Below, piece after piece: positions 1-5,833 of a stretch of DNA of 7,933 nucleotides. The stretch is from Aquiluna sp. GTDB taxonomy: Bacteria > Actinomycetota > Actinomycetes > Actinomycetales > Microbacteriaceae. A program made the translations under genes and the position numbers. The stretch spans positions 1-7,933 of the forward strand of contig JAGYIH010000034.1 in the NCBI GenBank assembly GCA_018402615.1, given 5' to 3'. Below the pieces are notes generated by a model. That model saw only the letters and a list, made by a program, of their open reading frames with translations, did not search any database and had not been told where the DNA came from. Within the stretch, counting starts at the first letter, position 1, and every line of letters starts with the position of its first letter.

Positions 1-189
1 GGCAAAAAACTCATGGTTGGCAACATGACCGGGAGTTCACTCTCCATGGCTCCGGCCTACGTAATAGGTCAGTTCTGCAGCTTTGTCGACATCGATGGCC
101 CACTGCTTCTCGCAAACGACATTGAAGACGGGCTTGCCTATTTAGATGGCGGCATCGTGGGGCTGCCACAAAAAGAACTCTGGGGATAG
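1..189 (+). CDS. Enolase-superfamily dipeptide epimerase / N-acyl amino acid racemase, C-terminal fragment
   Basis: The first frame is open from base 1 and ends at TAG 187-189, giving 62 C-terminal residues; the 5' part lies outside the window. The tail has the pattern of the mandelate racemase/enolase superfamily, dipeptide epimerase or DgcA-like branch. It contains 'MVGNMTGSSLSMAPA' at residues 5-19, the end of the barrel, followed by 'FVDIDGPLLLANDIEDGL' and a terminal 'LPQKELWG'. Family members epimerise L-Ala-D/L-Glu dipeptides from peptidoglycan turnover or racemise N-acetyl-glutamate in the cytoplasm. The catalytic lysines are upstream and not visible, so substrate cannot be assigned. 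The stop lies 2 bp before the start of a YdcZ-type transporter, which suggests one transcript and coupled translation. Family assignment is firm by motif; the exact reaction is inferred. Confidence 0.85.
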   Translation, partial: GKKLMVGNMTGSSLSMAPAYVIGQFCSFVDIDGPLLLANDIEDGLAYLDGGIVGLPQKELWG

Positions 190-191
190 CC

Positions 192-1109
192 TTGCAAAAG
201 ATTCCGCACCTAACACCGATAATCGCCACCCTGATTGCCGGAGTCCTGATTCCAGTTCAATCAAGAGTGAACGGTGGTCTTGGTGTTGCGATGGACGATG
301 GCATCGGTGCCGCACTGTTTTCCTTTACATCCGGCTGGATCGTAATTTCGCTCATACTGCTGTTTTCAAAAAGAGCCCGCGACGGCATAGTCAGAATTTT
401 CAGACTTCTCAAATCTGGTGAGCTGCCACTTTGGATAGTTATTGGTGGTGCCTTTGGCGGCTTCATGGTCATGACTCAGGGTTTGGCTGCGGGAGTCTTG
501 GGCATCTCGCTGTTTACCGTTGCAGTGGTTGCGGGCCAGGGCATTTCAGCGGTTCTGATTGATGGCAGGGGCTGGTTCGGAGTTCAAAAACGGAGCCTGA
601 GTCTGTCAAGGGCCGCTGGGGCCATCACGGTAATTATCGGAGTGGGGCTGGTGGCGGAAAGCCCAAGCCCACAGACCGTGGCTTTGCTCGTACTGCCATT
701 TTTGGCCGGGCTAGGACTTGGCTACCAGCAAGCGGTCAACGGCAAGGTTCGCATCACGGCCGAGTCCGCGATAGCGGCGACGTTTTTGAACTTTGCAATG
801 GGTTCACTGTTTTTGTTCATTGCCAAGCTGGTGTCACTGCCCAGCACTGGAATTTCCGATAGCTATCCAACTCAGTGGTGGCTCTACATCGGTGGCGTGG
901 CTGGTCTGGTCTATATCGGAATTCAGGTCATCACGGTAGCCAAGATTGGAGTCTTGGGCCTGGGAGTGCTTCTAGGAACGGGTCAGCTGATCGGATCTTT
1001 GCTGATAGACATTTTGTTTCCGATTGCAGGTCAGGACCTGACCACTTTGCACATCGTTGGCGTCTTTGTGACCCTTGCGGGTGCCGTGCTGGTGAACCTT
1101 AAGCGCTAG
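192..1109 (+). CDS. DMT-family transporter, YdcZ/DUF606 type
   Basis: This is a 305-residue, strongly hydrophobic integral membrane protein with an internal duplication typical of the drug/metabolite transporter YdcZ (DUF606) group. The N-terminal half carries 'IPVQSRVNGGLG' (residues 20-31), and the C-terminal half repeats the element as 'YQQAVNGKVR' (178-187). Hydrophobic segments throughout suggest about ten spans, for example residues 8-22, 41-58, 81-98, 103-123, 142-155 and 162-178. The start is TTG at 192, preceded by a GGGGA purine run at 182-186 with 5 nt spacing, and only 2 bp after the upstream epimerase stop, so coupling is likely. The substrate is unknown; the neighbour hints at a dipeptide or acylated amino acid, but that is inference. 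The TAG stop overlaps by 4 bp the stop of the converging oxidoreductase. Length matches two-repeat family members and no frame damage is seen. Confidence 0.9.
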   Translation: MQKIPHLTPIIATLIAGVLIPVQSRVNGGLGVAMDDGIGAALFSFTSGWIVISLILLFSKRARDGIVRIFRLLKSGELPLWIVIGGAFGGFMVMTQGLAAGVLGISLFTVAVVAGQGISAVLIDGRGWFGVQKRSLSLSRAAGAITVIIGVGLVAESPSPQTVALLVLPFLAGLGLGYQQAVNGKVRITAESAIAATFLNFAMGSLFLFIAKLVSLPSTGISDSYPTQWWLYIGGVAGLVYIGIQVITVAKIGVLGLGVLLGTGQLIGSLLIDILFPIAGQDLTTLHIVGVFVTLAGAVLVNLKR

Positions 1110-2703
1110 CCCAATATCTCAAGAGCCGCCATGGCTGCGTTATGACCACCGATGCCACTTACCGCGCCGCCACGCCTCGCACTCGCACCACAAATCAAAA
1201 CCTTTGGGTCACTGGTTGAAACACCCCAGCGCTCAGCTGGGCTGTCCAGCGGTTCGTCATCCTCCGCAAAGGGCCAGCTGAGTGGCTCGTGGAAAATGTT
1301 TCCACCGGGAAGCTTCAGCGCTTTTTCAAGATCTCGGGTTGTCTTGGTCTCAATGCATGGCTTCCCGTTGCCATCAAGCATTATGAGCTCTTCTATCGGC
1401 TCCGCCAGCACCGAGTTCAAGGAGCTAATCACTGCGGCTTCAAGCTTGACTCGCATCGCATCGTGTTCTGCCGCAGAGAGGTTTGCAACCAGAGAGTGCG
1501 GGGCATGCAGTGCAAAGACCGTGAGTGTTTGAGCACCTTCTGCCCTGAGATCGGGGCCCAAGATGCTTGGGTCGGTGAGTGAGTGGCAGTAGATCTCGCA
1601 GGGCAAAGGATTTGGGATTTCGCCTCTGCTTGCTGCCTGGTAGGCAGTTTGCAGCTGCTCAAAACTCTCATTGATGTGGAAGGTTCCACCGAAGGCGGCC
1701 TCTGGGCTGACGCTCTGGTCTTTAGCTGGGGCAATCTTTTCAGCACAGATTCACCTTTTACCTGAGCTCCATAGGCGTAGGGAGAATCTTCCGAAGGCTT
1801 TGCTGGGGCTTAGGTCTAGTGGCTCACCGGTCAAAATAGCCAGCTTCTTGTCGTGATGCGTTCACCAATAGTGATGCTGAGTTCATGCTCCTGACCCAGG
1901 GACCTGTAGCGGACAGTTACCCCGTCTTTGTGGGGTTGAGACCACCGTTTCAGCGCTTGAAATCAGCTTCGCACCATTTCGAATCGCCGCCAGCTCGAGC
2001 TCTTTAGAAACAGCACCCATGCCGCCTATTGGCACGTTCCAAGCCCCGGTTCCTCCACCAATAACGTGATACAAAAAGCACCTGTTGGCATTTAGGGTTT
2101 GATCTAGATTGGGAGAAAAGGTCCCAATTAGTGCGTGTCGGTGTAGACAACTCCCTGGACCCAGTCGTTGGAAAACTTTCTCGATATTGCCTCGACCCAC
2201 CGGTTGCTCGGATGAACTTATCCCAAATGTCTGATTACCAAGCTGCCGCATGAGTTCGTTTTTCTTGAGCGGCTTGAGAACACTTGGCCAAAGCTTGCCC
2301 GCAAGTTCTTTTGTCTCGCCATAGAAGCGCTGCCAAGAGCTATGGTCCTCAGCTGCCGAAAGATTTTCAAAGGATGCGCTAAGTTGCCCTCTGATCTTGA
2401 TTATCAACCAAGAGCCCCCTTGATCAGTCCTGGGATTGGGGTGTAGGAGGAGTAGCGCCTTTGAACCAACGAGATATTCAATCCGAGATCTTCGGATGAT
2501 CTGCTTTGGCAACAGCTGACCAAGCAATGAATAGCGAGAGTTTGGCATCGATACTGTCAAAGTGCCTGCGCTGAAACAGCAGCTCCACCGAAGTTTGGGA
2601 GCCTCTCCAACACAGTTACTTCGACCCCAGCCTTGGCAAGATAGGCGGCGGCGGTCAGGCCATTGTGGCCACCGCCGATTACCACAACGGATTTGCCAGT
2701 CAA
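1106..2703 (-). pseudogene. FAD-dependent oxidoreductase, CrtI/PYROXD2-like, frameshifted
   Basis: The span is about 532 codons, the usual full length of the NAD(P)/FAD-dependent 'phytoene desaturase-like' family (COG1233). The start is TTG at 2703, preceded by GGGAGG at 2713-2708. The first 48 residues include the FAD dinucleotide fold '[21 protein letters not shown]' followed by 'VLERL' and 'GGAA', then reach a premature TGA at 2559. Downstream, matching pieces continue in alternating frames: 'DSIDAKLS', 'ENLSAAEDHSSWQRFYGE', 'TFSPNLDQTLNANRCFLYHV', then 'IGGGTGAWNVPIGGMGAV', and 'FGGTFHINESFEQL'. The uninterrupted C-terminal part (1106 to about 1720) ends with 'GASARRGGAVSGIGGHNAA', the usual second FAD-contact region. 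Several of the shifts (near 1720, 1760, 1770, 2160, 2190, 2425, 2490, 2560) are repaired by adding or removing one or two bases, and restore family sequence. The substrate is unknown; family relatives act on carotenoids or are uncharacterised. It may be intact in the organism (see findings). Confidence 0.8.
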
Positions 2704-2730
2704 GCTCCCTCCCAACGCTGTACTTCAAGC

Positions 2731-2759
2731 ATTCTAAAACTAGCACATGTTAATTACAA
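2731..2759 (-). promoter_or_regulatory. Sigma70-like promoter of the oxidoreductase gene
   Basis: On the minus strand, a -35 element TTGTAA (2759-2754) and a -10 element TAGAAT (2736-2731) are separated by exactly 17 nt. This places a transcription start near 2724, about 20 nt before the TTG start codon at 2703, with the GGGAGG ribosome site between. Elements match the housekeeping consensus in 4/6 and 5/6 positions. It sits in the 220-bp divergent intergenic region. Toward the plus-strand metallopeptidase I see only a weak candidate: TTGGCA around 2844 with a poor -10 match 17 nt further on. Confidence 0.6.
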
Positions 2760-2923
2760 GCCGGGAATCACGCAAACTATCCTCCCTCTGTTCTGAGGTG
2801 TAGCCCCATCGAGCTTTATTGGTGGTCTATTCAAAGGCCCGGATTGGCACTATTCTTCGAAAACTGTGATCTAGAAGCCTCTTCTGAAGCGCAGTTCTGT
2901 CAGCCCCAAGTTTTGAGGAAAGA

Positions 2924-4122
2924 ATGCATCGCACAATCGCTTTATCCCTTCCGGTGGTCTTACTCCTAGTCAAGCGCAATTCGCCGCAGGCCAAGAGCCA
3001 GCTGAACCAGTTGCCACCTCCCCCAAATTCAAGCAAACGCAAGAGCACTCAGCCAAGGCGGTCGAAACATCGGAGCCGGAACTGTTTGAACCAATCCCCT
3101 CCCTCAGCTTGCCACACCAGTAACTGGGATAACCTTGCTGGATCGGGCTGATGAGATCTCATGCCATCAACTACAACGACACCTTGCAAATCCTCGAGAG
3201 AAACACCACGCCCTGTTGGAATCCTCACGATTCAGCGCAGCTACTTCAGAGGACCGAACTTCGGCGGATCGGCACTACGCAGAGCTCGAGAGCTGGCTGT
3301 CGCAAACCGACGCCCTGTATGCAAGATCAGTCCCTTTGGATTCACAAACTTTTGATGTTCCCATTTGAAGATGTTGAGTGGGCCGTGGAGAAAATATCTG
3401 CTCCAGAGGTAAACCACCCTGGCTACAAAGACATAATTCTGAACGCCAATGTGAGACTCCAAGACAGGGAGTTAGACAGAACGCAGTGCCAGATCTGGCT
3501 CCGGTCGATTTGATGGCCCGGCTGCTACCCGCGACCCCGGATGGCTATTACGGGTTCAGCGGGCTTGCCCGAACGAAGCCGCGATGCTCTATCACGAGCA
3601 GGTCCACCAGCACCAGCAGGCAGTGGAAAGACGAGAACCTAAATGGCCCAAACTCGGCATGGGTCAGGCTACCTCGTTTCATCGTCGAGGGCATGGCGAC
3701 CACACCTGAATTCGTGCCGATCTCAGAAAATGTCTCGGAGTACGAGAGCTTTGTTAGGGACAGGATTCGCGGCGCCTACACCTCAGACCCCACACAAGGG
3801 ATGCACTTCTGGCAATTTCACCGCTATTCACCTCTACCGAGGAGGTGACTGTTGAGTTTGCTAAGGCTTACCTTGGAGACTCGTTTGCTGAGAACTGCAG
3901 CTCTGGCTTGCAGTATGGGCTTTCCTACTCACTGGCTACCTCGCCACCGAAGCACTTCGTGGCAATAAAGGGTTATGAGTCCCCTATGGGGCTTGACCAT
4001 GGGCCTGAATGAACTGTCTTGGGACGAGGCCTTTGAGCACATTTTTGAAATCAGCTGGGACGACGCAATGCCGATTCTTGCCCAGTGCCAAAATATTGAA
4101 GGCAATGGAGTATCGAGGCTAA
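2924..4122 (+). pseudogene. Secreted HExxH zinc metallopeptidase (gluzincin-like), frameshifted
   Basis: ATG at 2924 follows GAGG (2915-2918) at normal spacing. The first 16 residues, MHRTIALSLPVVLLLV, form a signal peptide; near 2968 the frame shifts, giving a Q/E/P/S-rich linker ('QAQFAAGQEPAEPVA' to 'LFEPIPSLSLPHQ'). The middle (about 3120-3530) is scrambled across three frames. The zinc site is clear: 'NEAAMLYHEQVHQHQQAVE', with HEQVH encoded at 3593-3607, then in another frame 'LPRFIVEGMATTPEFVPI', whose Glu (3687-3689) fits the third ligand of a gluzincin about 31 residues later. A long segment 'YESFVRDRIRGAYTSDPTQG' follows. The end mixes frames: 'TGYLATEAL' and 'ELSWDEAFEHIFEISWDDAM', resembling the C-terminal helices of peptidase-MA-type enzymes. 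The end is placed at TAA 4120-4122 and is uncertain. About 400 codons. An extracellular or envelope peptidase is inferred; the substrate is unknown, and so is the exact family. Confidence 0.65.
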
Positions 4123-4126
4123 CCAG

Positions 4127-4199
4127 AGCCACCCAGGAGAATCGAACTCCTGACCTGCTCTTTACGAGGGAGCTGCTCTACCGACTGAGCTAGGGTGGC
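4127..4199 (-). tRNA. tRNA-Thr (anticodon CGU)
   Basis: A complete 73-nt cloverleaf on the minus strand. The acceptor arm is GCCACCC/GGGTGGC with discriminator U at 4127, and CCA is not encoded. The D arm is GCTC-AGTCGGTA-GAGC. The anticodon loop CTCGTAA has anticodon CGT at 4166-4164. The 5-nt variable loop is AGGTC and the T arm AGGAG-TTCGATT-CTCCT. The anticodon stem GCTCC/AGAGC has a C31.A39 mismatch next to the loop; a U would pair. The tRNA reads ACG threonine codons. A holB, hydrolase, tRNA-Thr order is familiar in actinobacteria from memory; here an oxygenase and two small genes lie in between. Confidence 0.95.
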
Positions 4200-4200
4200 C

Positions 4201-4216
4201 AGTTGCCAAGGCAACT
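4201..4216. repeat. Perfect 7-bp inverted repeat in the tRNA-Thr leader
   Basis: AGTTGCC-AA-GGCAACT is a perfect inverted repeat ending 1-2 nt from the 5' end of the mature tRNA. On the tRNA strand it would form a short hairpin (6 bp with a CUUG tetraloop) in the 5' leader removed by RNase P. It has no U-tract on either strand strong enough to call it a terminator. It could also be an operator-like site; I cannot decide. Confidence 0.55.
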
Positions 4217-4221
4217 TTCAG

Positions 4222-4227
4222 ATTTTA
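4222..4227 (-). promoter_or_regulatory. Probable -10 element for tRNA-Thr
   Basis: TAAAAT on the minus strand matches the -10 consensus in 5 of 6 positions. It would start transcription near 4215, about 15 nt upstream of the tRNA, at the edge of the leader inverted repeat. No good -35 lies at 16-18 nt (best hexamers around GGCGTT), so this is tentative. The tRNA may instead be read through from the small membrane protein gene. Confidence 0.35.
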
Positions 4228-4272
4228 GCGCATCGGTGCTTACTAACGCCTATCGCAAACTTGACAGCTGAT

Positions 4273-4419
4273 CTAGATGTCGCGCTGTGGGTTGTCAGAG
4301 TCGTGTTTTACGTACGGGCTAGGCGGGGTCGCGGGCTTTTCCTTCCAAACGAAAAAACTCAGGACCGTTGCGGCTGCTGCGCCAACCAGCAGCAATATCA
4401 ATAACACCTCTAAAAGCAT
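4273..4419 (-). CDS. Small single-span membrane protein, 48 residues
   Basis: The minus strand has ATG at 4419 preceded by AAAAAGGGGA with 4-5 nt spacing, a strong ribosome site, and ends at TAG 4275-4273. The protein begins MLLEVLLILLLVGAAAATVL, a hydrophobic span at residues 2-24. Then comes FFVWKEK, a positively charged boundary, and a polar tail rich in Pro, Asp and Asn (PATPPSPYVKHDSDNPQRDI). The topology would be N-out with the tail in the cytoplasm by the positive-inside rule. I do not recognise a family. It lies 77 bp after the MpaB gene and 73 bp before the tRNA on the same strand. An ORF on the opposite strand (4277-4468) is its shadow and has no comparable signal. Membrane nature is visible; function is unknown. 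Confidence 0.7.
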   Translation of the reverse strand: MLLEVLLILLLVGAAAATVLSFFVWKEKPATPPSPYVKHDSDNPQRDI

Positions 4420-4449
4420 GGAGTCCCCTTTTTCTTTTAAATCTTGTTG

Positions 4450-4477
4450 TTATAAGAACCAAAACTAGTGCCACTAA
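4450..4477 (-). promoter_or_regulatory. Weak candidate promoter for the 48-residue membrane protein
   Basis: TTATAA (4455-4450) could be a -10, with TTAGTG (4477-4472) 16 nt upstream as a poor -35. The implied start near 4443 would leave an A-rich leader of about 24 nt ahead of the ATG at 4419. TTATAA is itself a palindrome, so strand preference rests only on gene context. Confidence 0.35.
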
Positions 4478-4481
4478 AGTC

Positions 4482-4494
4482 CCAATCTGATTGG
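4482..4494. repeat. Short inverted repeat just after the MpaB stop
   Basis: CCAATC-T-GATTGG is a perfect 6-bp inverted repeat (realistic hairpin: 5 bp with a 3-nt loop), starting 3 nt beyond the oxygenase TAG stop. On the minus strand it is followed by GACTTTAG, which is not a proper U-tract, so it would be at best a weak terminator. A transcription-factor half-site pair is the alternative. Confidence 0.4.
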
Positions 4495-4496
4495 CC

Positions 4497-5441
4497 CTAA
4501 ATCACTCCCGCACGCTTCAAGCGAGCCACCGCGGCATCCTCTAGAGGAGACTCTGGGCCAATTGCGAAGCGCATAACCCGAAGAAGGGTGGTTGTCACAG
4601 GTCGCGTAAACCAAAGTGGCCAGCCCCTGATACCAATTAGTTTTCTGTAATTCTCCGGCAGGGAGGCAAGGGCGGAGTGAAAGAGCAAAACATAAACCGG
4701 CTTCGCCAGAACTGGCAGTGGGGCCTTGCGGATCCAACGGATTACGTTGCGAGTTTCCTCGGTGACTGCTAGCTCGGGGTAAAAGTTGTCCAGGGTTTCA
4801 AAGAGCTCACTTTCGCTCATCGGCACACTTTCAAGCCCAAGCGGGGCAACGGATTTTGACCACAGCTTCACGTAGTCATCGGCACCACCAGGGATTGGAC
4901 GCTTCGAGTAGTTCTGGTGAGCTCGCAAAAAGGAATCCATGAAGGCAACGTGGACCCAGAGCAACAAGTCTTTGTCTGCTGCCTTATAACCCCTGGTCTC
5001 ACCAGCTGCTGTCTCGTACTCACCAGTCACCCGGTCGTGCATCCGATTCACTCGGTTGGCCTCGTTGTGAATTGCGGTCGTGGATCCAAAGGTGGTTATT
5101 GTGAGCCAGCGAATGGTTCCAGAGAGTCTCCCAAGCGGGTCGGCCTCATACCTGGAGTGCTGCGAAACTCCGGTGAGCGAACCGGGGTGAAGGGCCTGCA
5201 TCAATAGCGCTCTGACTCCCCCAACCAGGGTGGAGAAGTCACCATGAACTACCCAGGGTGCATCGCCGGGGATGTAAAAGCCCGCCTCATTGCCCTCGGC
5301 AACCACCGGTAGCCAAGGGGGAATCCCGTCCGGGGCTCCGGAAAGAAGTCTCCGAAACCGGCGTGACAGATTCTCCTGCAGCGCGTTATTTTGCAATTGG
5401 TTGCCTAACCTTGTCCTTACATAGCCCCAAGGAGCAACCAT
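4497..5441 (-). CDS. Oxygenase MpaB family protein (DUF2236)
   Basis: A 314-residue protein from ATG 5441. Family hallmarks follow in order: 'GIPPWLPVVAEGNEAGFY' (residues 39-56), 'WVVHGDFSTLVGGVRALLMQ' (63-82) running into 'ALHPGSLTGVSQHSRY' with His85 and His95, 'DPLGRLSGTIRWLTITTFG', and 'LLLWVHVAFMDSFL' with His164. The family (DUF2236) includes fungal MpaB and the b-type haem latex-clearing protein Lcp; a haem-dependent oxygenase activity is therefore plausible, but the bacterial substrate is unknown. Conserved histidines can act as haem or metal ligands. Start choice: ATG 5441 has no Shine-Dalgarno and overlaps the opposite gene's ATG; TTG 5396, preceded by TTAGG at good spacing, is a serious alternative (299 residues). 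The frame remains open to 5492, but that extension would lie wholly inside the divergent gene. The sequence is intact and of normal length for the family. Confidence 0.88.
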   Translation of the reverse strand: MVAPWGYVRTRLGNQLQNNALQENLSRRFRRLLSGAPDGIPPWLPVVAEGNEAGFYIPGDAPWVVHGDFSTLVGGVRALLMQALHPGSLTGVSQHSRYEADPLGRLSGTIRWLTITTFGSTTAIHNEANRVNRMHDRVTGEYETAAGETRGYKAADKDLLLWVHVAFMDSFLRAHQNYSKRPIPGGADDYVKLWSKSVAPLGLESVPMSESELFETLDNFYPELAVTEETRNVIRWIRKAPLPVLAKPVYVLLFHSALASLPENYRKLIGIRGWPLWFTRPVTTTLLRVMRFAIGPESPLEDAAVARLKRAGVI

Positions 5442-5808
5442 GACGCAAGCCGAACTAATCCGCGAGTTTGAAAAAAACCGTCTACACATCATCTTGGCCC
5501 AACTTGCACCGACCGGATTGCTGGCATTTGCGGCTCTGACAACCCCCGCAATCGCAGCTGGCCCAGACGTTGTCGTTCATGCTTTTGCACTGATCTTGTT
5601 GGCTTCAGGAATCCTTGGAGCTTTGGCAGAGTACTCTGCGGCTAGTCAAGCCCAAGCGGTTATCGATGATCTGAAGGCGCTACCTGGATCCTCAGCACTT
5701 CGCTCAAGGGTCATCTCGTTTAGACCGTGGCTAGAGGTTGTGAAGTTCGTCACCCCGGCTATTTTTATTGCAATCTTTGGCTTTATCCTCTTAGGTCTTT
5801 ACCTTTAG
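5440..5808 (+). CDS. Three-span membrane protein of unknown function
   Basis: A 122-residue protein starting at ATG 5440, with AAGGAG at 5429-5434 as an excellent ribosome site. A short charged N-terminus (MTQAELIREFEKNR) precedes three hydrophobic spans at about residues 17-40, 44-66 and 100-122. Between spans two and three is a soluble loop (residues 67-99) with Gln, Asp, Lys and Arg ('AQAVIDDLKALPGSSALRSR'). The last span runs to the C-terminus. I recognise no family or catalytic motif. It is divergent from the MpaB oxygenase with start codons overlapping in CATG, and convergent with the hydrolase, its stop 9 bp from the hydrolase stop. It could be a membrane partner of the oxygenase, but nothing beyond position supports this. 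Confidence 0.8.
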   Translation: MTQAELIREFEKNRLHIILAQLAPTGLLAFAALTTPAIAAGPDVVVHAFALILLASGILGALAEYSAASQAQAVIDDLKALPGSSALRSRVISFRPWLEVVKFVTPAIFIAIFGFILLGLYL

Positions 5809-5833
5809 AGCCTGCGCCTAGGAGCAGGTTTTT
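5809..5833 (+). terminator. Rho-independent terminator after the 5440-5808 gene
   Basis: The stem CCTGC (5811-5815) pairs with GCAGG (5824-5828) around an 8-nt loop containing the palindrome CCTAGG. It can be extended by A5809-T5830 and wobble pairs, and is followed by TTTTT (5829-5833). It begins right after the plus-strand TAG and overlaps the last codons and stop of the convergent hydrolase. On the minus strand the same stem lacks a U-tract, so it should act mainly in the plus direction. Confidence 0.55.

Noticed and set aside
11..229. 72-codon minus-strand ORF at the left edge
   Set aside because: It is the antisense shadow of the epimerase tail on the plus strand, and its Arg/Cys-rich composition does not look like a real protein.
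875..1102. 75-codon plus-strand ORF inside the transporter
   Set aside because: An alternative frame of the transporter with unnatural Trp/Arg/His composition.
1883..2746. 287-codon minus-strand ORF as an independent gene
   Set aside because: It is one frame through the broken oxidoreductase; only parts of it match the family, and its N-terminal part is a wrong-frame reading of the FAD-binding region.
2760..2923. Possible riboswitch or small RNA in the divergent intergenic region
   Set aside because: Apart from the promoter facing left, I see no long stem, U-tract or known aptamer signature in these 164 bases.
1106..4122. Programmed frameshifting as the explanation for the broken genes
   Set aside because: There are many shifts in both directions with no recurring slippery heptamer or downstream structure; programmed events occur once per gene.
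1106..4122. Genomic island or mobile element remnant
   Set aside because: No transposase, integrase, terminal repeats or direct repeats are visible. The tRNA's 3' end is not duplicated in this stretch, and composition looks like the flanks.
3975..4193. Plus-strand ORF running through the tRNA
   Set aside because: Its first half is the true C-terminal frame of the metallopeptidase; the remainder reads antisense through tRNA-Thr and is not coding.
4277..4468. 63-codon plus-strand ORF
   Set aside because: It lies antisense to the 48-residue membrane protein and has no ribosome site; composition is not protein-like.
5442..5492. Extension of the MpaB oxygenase to the ATG at 5492
   Set aside because: The extra 17 residues (MMCRRFFSNSRISSACV) lie inside the divergent gene, resemble nothing in the family, and would bury that gene's ribosome site.
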